Below are positions 15,427 through 23,785 of a DNA stretch of 64,000 bases, piece by piece. The DNA comes from Arthrobacter sp. D5-1 (GTDB lineage: Bacteria > Actinomycetota > Actinomycetes > Actinomycetales > Micrococcaceae). How positions within the stretch are numbered: the stretch's first letter is position 1; each line of letters starts with the position of its first letter. Made by a program: the position numbers and the translations under genes. Under the pieces are notes generated by a model that searched no databases, was not told the origin of the DNA, and saw only the letters and a program-made list of their open reading frames with translations. Location of the stretch: assembly GCF_017357425.1 (NCBI RefSeq), contig NZ_CP014571.1, positions 3,720,001 to 3,784,000 on the forward strand, in the 5' to 3' direction.

Positions 15427-17094
15427 CTAGAGCAATTCGCCGCCCTGCATCCCGTACCGTACCCACGATCCTGCCGATGCGCTCCGCCCGGAGCCGTCAA
15501 CGCGGGCGCAGTGATCGAACCACTCGCCCAAGGCGCGGTCGTGGCTCACGATCACCAGGGTCCCGGCAAATGAGGCCAACGCTGCCTCCAGTTGTTCCAC
15601 CAATACTGGTGCCAAATGGTTGGTTGGCTCATCCACAATCATGATTTGGTAGCCGCCCAGGAGCAGCCGGGCCAGGGCGAGGCGGCGTTGCTGCCCCGCA
15701 GACAGGCCACCCACGGGCACGTGGAACTCGGCGGGCCGGAAGAGACCCAGGCGAAGCAAGCCTTCCGCGTGTTCATCGATGTTGCCACCCAGACCAGCGG
15801 CGAATGCCGGAAGCAAGCGCAGCCCCGGCCGCGTGGGAACGTCGAGCTCCTGCTGCAGGTAGCCCACCTTGCCGCGGACGCCCACCGACCCCGTGGCCGG
15901 TTCCAGGTTCCCCGTCAACACGGACAGCAACGTGGATTTACCGGCTCCGTTGGGCCCGGTGATGAGTACCTTCTGGCCGGTTTCAACCCTAAGATCGGTG
16001 GGTTGAAGCCTCCCGGGGACGCTGACGCCGTGGGCTTCCAGCGCAGGTTCGGACATCACGTCGGTCACAGAACCCAGCGGAGCTGCCAGTGTCAGCGGCA
16101 CTGGTGGGCGGTCCACCGGATTCTCTTCGAGCCGGCGGAGCCGTTCCTGGGCGTTGCGGACCTTGCTGGTGACCGCGCTCTGCCAGGTTCCGGCCTTGAA
16201 ATCGAAACCCATCTTGTCGTTGTCGCGCTTGCGTCCGTAACCCATACGGTCGGCCACCGTGGCAGCTTGGAGCCGTTCGGCAGCCATGGCGTCCAGCCAT
16301 TGATCGTATTCCTGGACCCAACGGGCACGTTCGGCGGCTTTCTCGCGGAGGTAGCCTTCGTAGCCGTTCCCATAGCGGTTAACGGACCTGCGGTCGGCGT
16401 CCACTTCGATGATGGTGGTGGCGACTTTACGCAGCAGGACACGGTCGTGCGAGACCACCACTACCGTGCCGCGATGCGCAGCCAACCGGGACTCAAGCCA
16501 GGCGGTACCGTTCGCGTCCAAGTGATTGGTGGGCTCGTCCAGGAGCAACGCTTCGGCAGGATCGGCCAGCAAGCATGCCAGCGCCACCCGCTCCTGCTCG
16601 CCGCCGGACAAGGAACCAAGCGTTCGACGGCGGTCCAGGCCTCCCAGCCCCAGCTTGTCCAGCGCTGCTTCCACCCGGGATTCGGCAGCGTAGCCCTCGC
16701 GGAGTTGATACTCCGTTTGCAGGCTTCCGTAGAGTTCAAGTTCCTCGGTGTCTGCGTCGGCCAGGCCTGATTCGAGGTCCAGGATGCGGGTTTCAAGGGA
16801 ACGCAGCGACGCCAAGGAAGAGTCGATGGCATCTCCTACGGTCACCGATTCAGAGAATCCATGGGTCTGGGCGAGGTAGCCCACGCGGTAGCCGGGGTTG
16901 CCGCTCAGGCCGGCCGCGCCGTCGTCGGGCGTTTCCACACCGGACAGCAGCCGCAGCAGCGTGGACTTCCCCGCGCCGTTTTCCCCGACGATCGCCACAT
17001 GCTCGCCGTGGTGGATGACGAGATCAACGTTGTTGAGAAGTTCGCGATCCCCATAGCCGTGGGAAACGCCGGAAAGGTAAAGGTGGTCAGTCAA
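15427..17094 (-). CDS. ABC-F family ATP-binding protein
   Basis: Protein of 555 residues with two ABC domains in one chain and no membrane segments. First domain: Walker A GENGAGKST, signature LSGGEQERVALA, Walker B ALLLDEPTNHLD. Second domain: GPNGAGKST, LSAGQQRRLALA, IMIVDEPTNHLAP. The linker is a charged helical arm (about residues 230-320). ABC-F proteins act on the ribosome, as antibiotic-resistance factors or translation factors; which type this is cannot be told. The start is TTG with AGGA 6 nt upstream; an earlier TTG (17109) is possible but has no ribosome binding site. Confidence 0.92.
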   Translation of the reverse strand: MTDHLYLSGVSHGYGDRELLNNVDLVIHHGEHVAIVGENGAGKSTLLRLLSGVETPDDGAAGLSGNPGYRVGYLAQTHGFSESVTVGDAIDSSLASLRSLETRILDLESGLADADTEELELYGSLQTEYQLREGYAAESRVEAALDKLGLGGLDRRRTLGSLSGGEQERVALACLLADPAEALLLDEPTNHLDANGTAWLESRLAAHRGTVVVVSHDRVLLRKVATTIIEVDADRRSVNRYGNGYEGYLREKAAERARWVQEYDQWLDAMAAERLQAATVADRMGYGRKRDNDKMGFDFKAGTWQSAVTSKVRNAQERLRRLEENPVDRPPVPLTLAAPLGSVTDVMSEPALEAHGVSVPGRLQPTDLRVETGQKVLITGPNGAGKSTLLSVLTGNLEPATGSVGVRGKVGYLQQELDVPTRPGLRLLPAFAAGLGGNIDEHAEGLLRLGLFRPAEFHVPVGGLSAGQQRRLALARLLLGGYQIMIVDEPTNHLAPVLVEQLEAALASFAGTLVIVSHDRALGEWFDHCARVDGSGRSASAGSWVRYGMQGGELL

Positions 17095-17262
17095 GAGGAA
17101 TCCTCGCAAGTCCGCAGTGGGTGGCTAAAGCCGTGTGGGTACTGGGGATGCAGCCGCAGATAGGGGGCTGCGCTCAAGACTTCATCGCTCCAGCCTGCCC
17201 GGCGAACGTGGCGCCGTCAAGCCGGGGCACTTCGGGTGACGCCATGAGGGGACGGAAAACCC

Positions 17263-17299
17263 TTGGCATGACACCACAATGACGTCATAATGGTGTCAT
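17263..17299 (+). promoter_or_regulatory. Leaderless promoter embedded in a palindromic operator
   Basis: TTGGCA (17263-17268), 17 bases, CATAAT (17286-17291), six bases, then the ATG at 17298. A palindrome spans the promoter: ATGACACCA (17268-17276) mirrors TGGTGTCAT (17291-17299), with ATGACGTCAT (17279-17288) at the exact centre. The right arm ends inside the start codon. This is strong evidence for autorepression by a dimeric or tetrameric regulator, most simply the RHH protein encoded immediately downstream. Confidence 0.75.
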
Positions 17300-17807
17300 G
17301 CAGCTGAATCAGTACGTCACCGCGGTCCAGCACCAGCTGGAAACCGCAGCCGAAGCCGGCGGCCCGGAAGCACGGGCCTTGAGCGAACGCTTGACTGCCG
17401 CGCTTGAATCCACCGTGCGTCTGGTTCTGCTGGAGGCCCTTTCCGACGCAGCCAGTGAGATCACCCTGGAGCTTGCCCCCGGCTCGGTGGAGGTGAGGCT
17501 CCGCGGCCGCGACCCGGAACTCGTGGTCAACAATCCGCCCAACGGGGACTTCGAGGCAATGATCGAGCAATCAATCCTGGGAACCATGGCCCCGGAGGAC
17601 TTCGACGGCACCAGCATCTCGCGCACCACGCTCCGGCTTCCGGATCAGCTCAAGCAACACGTTGAGGAGGCCGCCGTCAGGGATGGCGTGTCCGTGAACT
17701 CGTGGCTGGTCCGGGCCGTCGCCGAGGCGCTTCACGGCAGCCGCTCGGCCAACAAAGGCAGGCGCCGCGAAACCGGCGAACAGAACTTCACGGGATGGGC
17801 GCGCTGA
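17298..17807 (+). CDS. HicB-like ribbon-helix-helix protein
   Basis: Protein of 169 residues. The N-terminal part (1-60) is a helical segment; 60-100 is a beta-rich stretch (EITLELAPGSVEVRLRG). The C-terminal RTTLRLPDQLKQHVEEAA...VSVNSWLVRAVAEAL (about residues 112-148) is an Arc/HicB-type ribbon-helix-helix DNA-binding domain. There is no partner toxin gene next to it; instead a DUF4097 gene overlaps by one base (TGATG). The promoter palindrome indicates self-regulation. It may be an orphan antitoxin or an ordinary regulator of the DUF4097 gene. Confidence 0.8.
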   Translation: MQLNQYVTAVQHQLETAAEAGGPEARALSERLTAALESTVRLVLLEALSDAASEITLELAPGSVEVRLRGRDPELVVNNPPNGDFEAMIEQSILGTMAPEDFDGTSISRTTLRLPDQLKQHVEEAAVRDGVSVNSWLVRAVAEALHGSRSANKGRRRETGEQNFTGWAR

Positions 17808-18673
17808 TGGCGACCTTTCAGACTCCCCGGCCGATCGCCGTCGTGGTGGACGTCTCCGTCCGCGGCGATATTCGGGTCATGGCCCGCGACCACCCCGAAA
17901 CCGAGGTGACGGTCCAGCCCCGCAAGGCACAACGAAGCCTGGACGTCAGGATGGCTGAGCAAACCACCGTGGACTACTCGGATGGCCGCTTGCAGGTCAG
18001 GCTTCACCCCGCATTCCGCCACAGCTGGTTCAGCGACGGGGGTGCAGTGGAGATCACCGTGGAGGTTCCCCTGGGCAGCAGCCTGGAGTTGAAGACCGCC
18101 ATGGGAGACCTCCGCTGCGAGGGCGAATTCAGCACCGCCGACCTGAAGACCGACTTGGGCCACATCCGCATCGACCATTGCGGCGAGCTCCGAGCCCACA
18201 CCGACATGGGTGACGTCACCGTGGAACGCGCGGCAGGACGGTCCAGGATCAAGACCGGCTCGGGCAAAATCCGCGTCCGTCACATCGACGGGGCTGCCAC
18301 CGTCAAGAACGGCAACGGCAACACCTACATCTCGCACGTTTCCGGCGAGCTCAGCATCAGCGCCGCCAACGGCGACGTCTCCTTGGAACGGGCAGGCCTC
18401 TCCACCACAGTCAAAACGTCCAACGGTGACATCACGGTAGGGGAAGTGGCCGCGGGCGCCCTCACGGTGCAGACGGCAGCGGGTGCGCTGTCCATCGGGG
18501 TGCGCCAAGGTACCGCGGCATGGCTTGACCTCAAGACCAAATATGGACGGGTACGCAACGCACTCGACGTCACCCATGGACCTGGCGAATCCACGGACAC
18601 AGTGGAGATCCGTGCCCGCAACGCCTACGGCGACATCACAGTGACGCGTTCACCCGCAACAACGCACGCCTGA
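17807..18673 (+). CDS. DUF4097 family beta-strand repeat protein
   Basis: Protein of 288 residues. I take ATG at 17807, overlapping the previous stop. The body is a repeated beta-strand pattern: LELKTAMGDLRCEGEF, DLKTDLGHIRIDHCGEL, AHTDMGDVTVERAAG, IKTGSGKIRVRHIDG, VKNGNGNTYISHVSG and so on, roughly 20 residues per turn, predicting a right-handed beta-solenoid. No signal peptide is seen, so it is probably cytoplasmic. DUF4097 proteins often accompany stress or envelope regulators; the role here is unknown. Confidence 0.85.
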   Translation: MATFQTPRPIAVVVDVSVRGDIRVMARDHPETEVTVQPRKAQRSLDVRMAEQTTVDYSDGRLQVRLHPAFRHSWFSDGGAVEITVEVPLGSSLELKTAMGDLRCEGEFSTADLKTDLGHIRIDHCGELRAHTDMGDVTVERAAGRSRIKTGSGKIRVRHIDGAATVKNGNGNTYISHVSGELSISAANGDVSLERAGLSTTVKTSNGDITVGEVAAGALTVQTAAGALSIGVRQGTAAWLDLKTKYGRVRNALDVTHGPGESTDTVEIRARNAYGDITVTRSPATTHA

Positions 18674-18674
18674 C

Positions 18675-19538
18675 CTACACCGTAGCGAGAGCCCGCTTCC
18701 GACGAACTTTCGCCAGACGAGTCCCTATCAGCCCCTGCCGCGGACTGAAAAGATACACGAACGCGAACACCACGCCTTGGGTGAGCACCACCATGGCCCC
18801 CGATGCTGTGTCCAGGTAATAGCTGAGGTAGATGCCGGTCACGGAACACACCACGGAGATCACCGGTGCAATAACAAGCATCCGCGAGAACCGGTCCGTC
18901 AGCAGGTAGGCGGTGGCACCTGGGATGATCAGCATGGCGACCACCAACACCACGCCCACAGTTTGCAGGGCAACAACCGACGTCAGTGCCAGCAGACCCA
19001 ACAACAGCGCGCCAAGCCTGCGGGGTAAGAGACCTATCGCGTGCGCATGCGTGGGATCGAAGGCGTACAGCGTGAGGTCGCGGCGTTTGAGGATCAGGAT
19101 CGCAAAGGCCACCACGCCCAGCACCACCACTTGGATGAGGTCGGGGATACTGACGCCCAGCAGGTTGCCGAAGATGATGTGGTTCAGGTCGGTTTGGCTT
19201 GGAGTCACCGAGATCAGGACCAGTCCCAGGGCAAACAGCGAAGTGAACACGATGCCGATCGCGGCGTCTTCCTTCACCCGGCTCGTGTTGCGGACCACCC
19301 CGATCAACGTCACCGCGATCAGCGCGAACACCAACGCACCCACCGCGAACGGCGCACCGACGATGTAGGCCAGGACGACGCCGGGAAGCACCGCGTGCGA
19401 GACGGCGTCGCCCATGAGGGACCAGCCGATCAGGACGAGCCAGCAACTCAGCACCGCACAGACCACCGCAGCGATGGCCGTGGTTGCGAGCGCCCGCACC
19501 ATGAAATCGTAGCTCAGGGGTTCCAGGAGGAATTCCAC
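18675..19538 (-). CDS. Metal ABC transporter permease (ZnuB/MntB/SitC type)
   Basis: Protein of 287 residues with 8-9 membrane segments, including AAVVCAVLSCWLVLIGWSLMGDAVSHAVLPGVVLAY, which carries the family signature GDAVSHAVLPG. It forms the membrane channel for a divalent metal imported from a binding lipoprotein. It lies 3 nt after the ATPase gene and is the last gene of the operon, ending back to back with the DUF4097 gene. Confidence 0.93.
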   Translation of the reverse strand: MEFLLEPLSYDFMVRALATTAIAAVVCAVLSCWLVLIGWSLMGDAVSHAVLPGVVLAYIVGAPFAVGALVFALIAVTLIGVVRNTSRVKEDAAIGIVFTSLFALGLVLISVTPSQTDLNHIIFGNLLGVSIPDLIQVVVLGVVAFAILILKRRDLTLYAFDPTHAHAIGLLPRRLGALLLGLLALTSVVALQTVGVVLVVAMLIIPGATAYLLTDRFSRMLVIAPVISVVCSVTGIYLSYYLDTASGAMVVLTQGVVFAFVYLFSPRQGLIGTRLAKVRRKRALATV

Positions 19539-19541
19539 GGT

Positions 19542-20276
19542 TCAGCCCCTGTTCATGACGTCGAGGCCGAAGGCCATGGCCAGGTTCTCGGGCTGGAGCA
19601 CGGTGTCCGGACTTCCGTGCATGAGCACCTTGCGCATCAGCAGCACGGCTTCGTCGCAGAGCTGGGGCAAGGCGTGGAGGTCGTGGGTGGAAATCAGGAT
19701 GGTGGCGCCGTCTTCCGCCAACTCACGGAGGAGCCGGGTGATGGTGGCCTCGGACCGTTTGTCCACGCCCGCGAATGGCTCATCCAGCAGCATCATGGTG
19801 GCGCCCTGCGCGATGCCACGGGCCACGAAGGCCCTCTTCTTCTGTCCTCCGGACAGCTGACCGATCTGCCTGTCGGCGAACTCGCTCAGCTCCACCCGTT
19901 CCAAGGCGTGCTCGACGGCGTCCCGGTCGGCTTTGCGGGGCCGGCGCGTGAATCCCAAGTGCCCGTAGCGGCCCATCATCACCACGTCCCGGACGGACAG
20001 GGGAAAGGCCCAGTCCACGTCTTCGCTTTGGGGGACGTAGCCGATCCCGGCGTCCTTACGCATCTTCGCGGGTGGCTCTCCGTTGATGAGTACCCGGCCG
20101 GAATCGGGTTTCACCATGCCCATGATGACTTTGAACAGGGTGGATTTGCCCGAGCCATTCATCCCTACCAGGCCGCAGATCCGGGAATGCTCCAGGGTCA
20201 GGGACGCAGAGTCCAGGGCCAGGACCTCACCATAGTGGACCGTGACGTTCTCTACAGCGATTGCGGGGGTGCTCAT
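19542..20276 (-). CDS. Metal ABC transporter ATP-binding protein
   Basis: Protein of 244 residues. Walker A is GMNGSGKST (about residues 38-46), the Q-loop is YVPQSEDVDWAFPLSVRDVVMMGRYG, which is characteristic of the Mn/Zn/Fe-chelate subfamily, the signature is LSGGQKKRAFVA and Walker B MMLLDEPFAG. It powers the permease encoded downstream. The start overlaps the stop of the binding-protein gene by ATGA. Confidence 0.94.
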   Translation of the reverse strand: MSTPAIAVENVTVHYGEVLALDSASLTLEHSRICGLVGMNGSGKSTLFKVIMGMVKPDSGRVLINGEPPAKMRKDAGIGYVPQSEDVDWAFPLSVRDVVMMGRYGHLGFTRRPRKADRDAVEHALERVELSEFADRQIGQLSGGQKKRAFVARGIAQGATMMLLDEPFAGVDKRSEATITRLLRELAEDGATILISTHDLHALPQLCDEAVLLMRKVLMHGSPDTVLQPENLAMAFGLDVMNRG

Positions 20277-21217
20277 GACGTTCCTCCTGTGAGTGCCGTG
20301 GTGATGACTTTGGCGTCGTGGCGGATGAGGTCAAGGTAGGTAGGAACCGGTCCGTCAGCTTCGGACAGGGAATCGACGTAGAGCACCCCACCGAACTTGG
20401 CATCAGTTGCACCCACCACCTGCTGCATGGGGGCGTCCGACACCGTGGATTCACAGAAAACGGCAGGTACCTGGTTTTCCTTCACGAACTCGATGGCCCG
20501 GGTGATCTGCTGCGGTGTGGCCTGCTGCTCTGCGTTGACTGCCCAGATATAGACCTCTTTGAGGCCGGCGTCGCGGGCCAGGTAGGAGAAGGCGCCTTCG
20601 CAGGTGACCAAGGCCCTCTGCTTCTCCGAGAGAACGGAAAGCTTGGACACCATCTCGTCCTGCACGCCCTGCAACTGGGCGTTGTAGGCCTTGGCATTGG
20701 CTTCGAACTCTGAAGCATGGGATGGATCCAGCTTCGCAAAGGCCTTGGCCATGTTGTTGGCGTAGATCTGGACGTTCTTGGGCGACATCCAGGCGTGCGG
20801 GTTGGGTTTGCCCTGATAGGAGTCCTCGGCGATGGGCATGACCTCGACGCCGTCGCTCACCACAGCGTGCGGCACGTCCAGGTCTTCCACGAACTGGGCA
20901 AACCAGGCTTCGAGGTTGAGCCCGTTGTCCAGGATAAGGTCCGCTTGGGCTGCTTTGCGGATGTCGCCGGGCGTGGGCTCGTAGCCGTGGATTTCGGCCC
21001 CGGCTTTGGTGATGGACTCGACCCGGAGTTTATCCCCGGCCACGTTCTTGGCGACGTCGGCCAATACAGTGAATGTTGTCAGCACCACGGGTTTGTCATC
21101 ACCTCCCGCGGAGGAATTCCCGCCACAGGCGGAGATCCCCAAGGCGAGGGCGATGACGGTCAGGGCAGCAGCGAAACGGCGGACATCTTTGGCGCGCCGA
21201 AACGAAAAGTTAGGCAT
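20273..21217 (-). CDS. Metal-binding lipoprotein, manganese-type (cluster A-I)
   Basis: Protein of 314 residues. The start at ATG 21217 gives a signal peptide (RRFAAALTVIALALGISAC) with lipobox ISAC. The metal ligands appear as His in IHGYEPTPGD, His in NPHAWMSP, Glu in TCEGAFSYLARD and Asp in YVDSLS. Having Glu at the third position and no His-rich loop matches the PsaA/MntC/SitA group (Mn or Fe) rather than ZnuA, which uses a third His. The frame is open 133 codons further upstream but that reads through the divergent CPBP gene. It delivers metal to the coupled permease and ATPase. Confidence 0.92.
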   Translation of the reverse strand: MPNFSFRRAKDVRRFAAALTVIALALGISACGGNSSAGGDDKPVVLTTFTVLADVAKNVAGDKLRVESITKAGAEIHGYEPTPGDIRKAAQADLILDNGLNLEAWFAQFVEDLDVPHAVVSDGVEVMPIAEDSYQGKPNPHAWMSPKNVQIYANNMAKAFAKLDPSHASEFEANAKAYNAQLQGVQDEMVSKLSVLSEKQRALVTCEGAFSYLARDAGLKEVYIWAVNAEQQATPQQITRAIEFVKENQVPAVFCESTVSDAPMQQVVGATDAKFGGVLYVDSLSEADGPVPTYLDLIRHDAKVITTALTGGTS

Positions 21218-21253
21218 ACCGAAAAGTGTAGCCAAGCAAGGGCCACCCGGCAA
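21218..21253 (-). promoter_or_regulatory. Leaderless promoter of the manganese transporter operon
   Basis: Minus-strand TTGCCG (21253-21248), 17 bases, TACACT (21230-21225), seven bases, ATG at 21217. No ribosome binding site. The 51-base spacer is shared with the divergent CPBP gene; I saw no convincing IdeR/MntR box. Confidence 0.6.
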
Positions 21254-21256
21254 AGC

Positions 21257-21268
21257 TAGGCTGGTCAC
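21257..21268 (+). promoter_or_regulatory. Possible leaderless promoter of the CPBP gene
   Basis: TAGGCT (21257-21262) followed by six bases and ATG. No -35 is recognisable, and it overlaps the divergent promoter. Confidence 0.4.
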
Positions 21269-21997
21269 ATGGGCACTCTTTCCACCAAGGCATCTTTGTA
21301 CAGATTCACTGCCCTTGACGCCGCCGCAGTGGCCGCCTACCTCACCTTTACCGCCTACTTCACGTTCGCGGGTGAATCCGTGGAACGGCTGATGCTGCAG
21401 CTCTTTCCCGAGCCAGCCACCGCATCCTACGCCGTCAATGCGGTCTTCTATGCCGGTGTCGGAATATTCGCGGTGGCCTCGGCCTGGCGGGTGATGGGCA
21501 GGGACCTCAAGATCCTTGGCACCCGCCCATGGTTCACCCTGGGCATGGTCCCCTTGGCGATCGTGGTGATGCTCATTCTCACGGCGCTGCTGGTGGCGGC
21601 CTTCGGCACAGCACAAAGCTCAGAGAACCAACTGGGCATCCAAGGTCTCCTGCAGCAGGTGCCCGCATGGCTCATGGTGCCCCTGCTGGTGCTGCTGGGC
21701 CCGTTTGTTGAAGAGTATCTGTTCCGGCATTTGCTGATCGGCAAATTGTCGCGGTACCTGAACATCTGGATCTGCTGCGTGATCTCCGTGGTGGTCTTTG
21801 CCTCCATTCACGTAGTGGGCCGCGAAGGACTGGTGCTGTCCGCGTTGGCACCGTATCTGGGCATGGCCGTGGTCCTCGTAGCGGTTTATGTCTGGACGGG
21901 AAAGAACCTGATGTTCTCCTATTTTGTCCACGCCGCCAAGAACCTCATGGCCGTTGTCCTGATCTACGCCATCCCGTCCGAGCTGCTTCCAAGCTAG
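21269..21997 (+). CDS. CPBP family intramembrane metalloprotease
   Basis: Protein of 242 residues with about seven membrane segments. Motif 1, GPFVEEYLFRHLLIG (about residues 148-162), has the EExxxR signature; His in SIHVVGREG and FVHAAKN supply the further catalytic residues. These Rce1-like proteases cut within the membrane; the substrate is unknown. Divergent from the manganese transporter operon. Confidence 0.9.
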   Translation: MGTLSTKASLYRFTALDAAAVAAYLTFTAYFTFAGESVERLMLQLFPEPATASYAVNAVFYAGVGIFAVASAWRVMGRDLKILGTRPWFTLGMVPLAIVVMLILTALLVAAFGTAQSSENQLGIQGLLQQVPAWLMVPLLVLLGPFVEEYLFRHLLIGKLSRYLNIWICCVISVVVFASIHVVGREGLVLSALAPYLGMAVVLVAVYVWTGKNLMFSYFVHAAKNLMAVVLIYAIPSELLPS

Positions 21998-22002
21998 AAG
22001 CT

Positions 22003-22025
22003 GGCCCGCCCAACTAAAACGGGCC
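22003..22025. terminator. Stem-loop between convergent genes
   Basis: GGCCCG (22003-22008) pairs with CGGGCC (22020-22025) over an A-rich loop, between the CPBP gene and the end of the convergent sugar operon. Confidence 0.55.
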
Positions 22026-22033
22026 TGCCCCAG

Positions 22034-23776
22034 CTACGACACGCTCTTCCCCGTCAGCACCACCCGGTGGCTGCCTGAGGTCCGTCCTGTGATGTAGACC
22101 TTCACGCCGTAGCTGGCGTTCGAGCCTCCTGGATATCGGTAAGCCTCCCCCGGGTTGTACACAGGCGGGCTGTCCGGGTCTGCTGCGTTGCCGGGGCCAA
22201 ATTCGATCACGTCATTCCCCACGCGGTAGGCACCCGTCCCAGAGGTCAGTTGGAAGGTCCCGGACCCAGTACCGGCCTCCTCCACCCCGCTGAGCTGCCC
22301 ACCCGCACGGAAGGTCAGCTCCAGGGCGTACGAGGTTTCGGCACCGTCGAAGTCCAGCTCCAGTACCACCGTTCCGTCCGCAGCATTCGGTGTGACCGTG
22401 ATGGACGTTGCCAAGCGGTGCTCCACGGTGGGCCGGTTGTCGAAGTCCATGGAGGCGCTGAAGCGTCCTTCGTGGACCAAAGGATAGATGCCGTCGGAAC
22501 GCTGCACATCCACCGGCAGCGGAAGGTAGAAGTTGGCGCTCAGCTCATCGCGGAGGCGGACCGCGGGACCATCAACGGCGGCGCTCCGGCTGCGGAACGG
22601 CCCCAGGTCGAAGAAGCTCCGCGAGAGCCGCACATCCGTCAGGACCGCCTCGCCGTGACTGAAGCGCAGGAAGGTGGGATTGGTGGCAAGTCCGGAGCTG
22701 ATGCCGGCCGAGACGTCGTCACACCCGCCAAAGACCGTGGCCACGCTCCGGCCACCGCGGAATCGATGGATTCCACAGCTGACCAAGCCGGCATGCCCGG
22801 GAGCCATCGCTGCCGGCAGGCTTTCCCACGCCTCCACGGCCGGAAGCTTGGCGGCCAACCACGCATCCAGCCGAACCCTGGCCAGAGCCTTGGCCGGTTC
22901 CAGCAGCTGGAATTGCTCTAACCAGGCCGCAGCAGCTGCAAAGTCGCCGTTCCGGTCCTGATTGGCCAACCGGCGGTACAGCAGCTGGAAAGCTTCGCCG
23001 TCGAATTTGATCCATTGGTCCTGCCTGCGCGAGAACAGGGACTCAGCACTGCCATCGCTGCCGAACCACGGCAGGAACGCCGTCAGGTTGGCCCGGACAT
23101 GGTCAAGGAGTTCGGGCCGGCCGGCATGGTCGGCGATCGCCAGCAGGGACGGATTGGTCACTGCGGTGGCATAGAGGGGGCTCCTTTCGGAGTACATTCC
23201 ATCCGGCAGTTGGTCGATCCCCTCGGCAAGCCACTGGCCGATGCGCTGCTGGATGTCCGGACGCGGATTGCCCTCCGTTTCGTGCAGTGCGTGAAGACGG
23301 GCCAGCGCGGCACACAGCTCCCAACGATGGTTGGGGGTGTGAACGCCGCCGCTGACCAGGGCGTCAGTGATACGCCCGACGACGGCGCGAAGCCGGCTTA
23401 CGGTCCCGGCCAAGCCATCTTTCGGGGACCCCAGGATGTCCAAGGCCATGCAGGCGTCATTAATGGTGAAGGCAGAGTCCGGCGGCGAACTGAGGTTGGT
23501 GCCGTCGAACAAACCGGTCGGCCCTTGCAGGTACTCCAGCCTGGCCACACAGTCCGCCATGAGCCCGGGCAGCCTGGACGAACCGACGTGAACGGATCCG
23601 GGTTGGGTGTAGACGGTGGCCAAAGCCAGCAACCTGCCCATAGCGGGGCGGTGCGCCAAAGCCGCCACGCCGCCGTCGGACTCTTCCAGGAGCGTGTCCA
23701 CTTGGCGGTCGGCCGCCTCGATCAGTTTGTCGAGGAACGCTGTATCCACCGCAACTGACGCTGTTTGGTGATTCAC
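22034..23776 (-). CDS. Putative polysaccharide lyase-like (alpha/alpha-toroid) protein
   Basis: Protein of 580 residues without a signal peptide, from GTG. The first 330 residues are helical with NHRWELCAALARLHAL and DGMYSERSPLYATAVTNPSL (about residues 185-205), a pattern seen in the toroid domains of heparinase II/III-like lyases. The second half is beta-rich (FRGGRSVATVFGGCDDVS onward), fitting the beta-sandwich part. It is the last gene of an operon encoding a CUT1 sugar ABC importer, so it may degrade the imported oligosaccharide in the cytoplasm. I cannot assign a lyase family or confirm catalytic residues. Confidence 0.55.
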   Translation of the reverse strand: MNHQTASVAVDTAFLDKLIEAADRQVDTLLEESDGGVAALAHRPAMGRLLALATVYTQPGSVHVGSSRLPGLMADCVARLEYLQGPTGLFDGTNLSSPPDSAFTINDACMALDILGSPKDGLAGTVSRLRAVVGRITDALVSGGVHTPNHRWELCAALARLHALHETEGNPRPDIQQRIGQWLAEGIDQLPDGMYSERSPLYATAVTNPSLLAIADHAGRPELLDHVRANLTAFLPWFGSDGSAESLFSRRQDQWIKFDGEAFQLLYRRLANQDRNGDFAAAAAWLEQFQLLEPAKALARVRLDAWLAAKLPAVEAWESLPAAMAPGHAGLVSCGIHRFRGGRSVATVFGGCDDVSAGISSGLATNPTFLRFSHGEAVLTDVRLSRSFFDLGPFRSRSAAVDGPAVRLRDELSANFYLPLPVDVQRSDGIYPLVHEGRFSASMDFDNRPTVEHRLATSITVTPNAADGTVVLELDFDGAETSYALELTFRAGGQLSGVEEAGTGSGTFQLTSGTGAYRVGNDVIEFGPGNAADPDSPPVYNPGEAYRYPGGSNASYGVKVYITGRTSGSHRVVLTGKSVS

Positions 23777-23785
23777 TCCGGGCCC

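Noticed and set aside
17298-18673. Toxin-antitoxin pair
   Set aside because: The RHH protein resembles HicB-type antitoxins, but the partner gene encodes a DUF4097 beta-solenoid, not a HicA toxin.
19041-20339. Long open frame opposite the metal transporter genes
   Set aside because: It is antisense to three well-supported genes and rich in His/Gln/Asp from complementary codons, typical of shadow frames in high-GC DNA.
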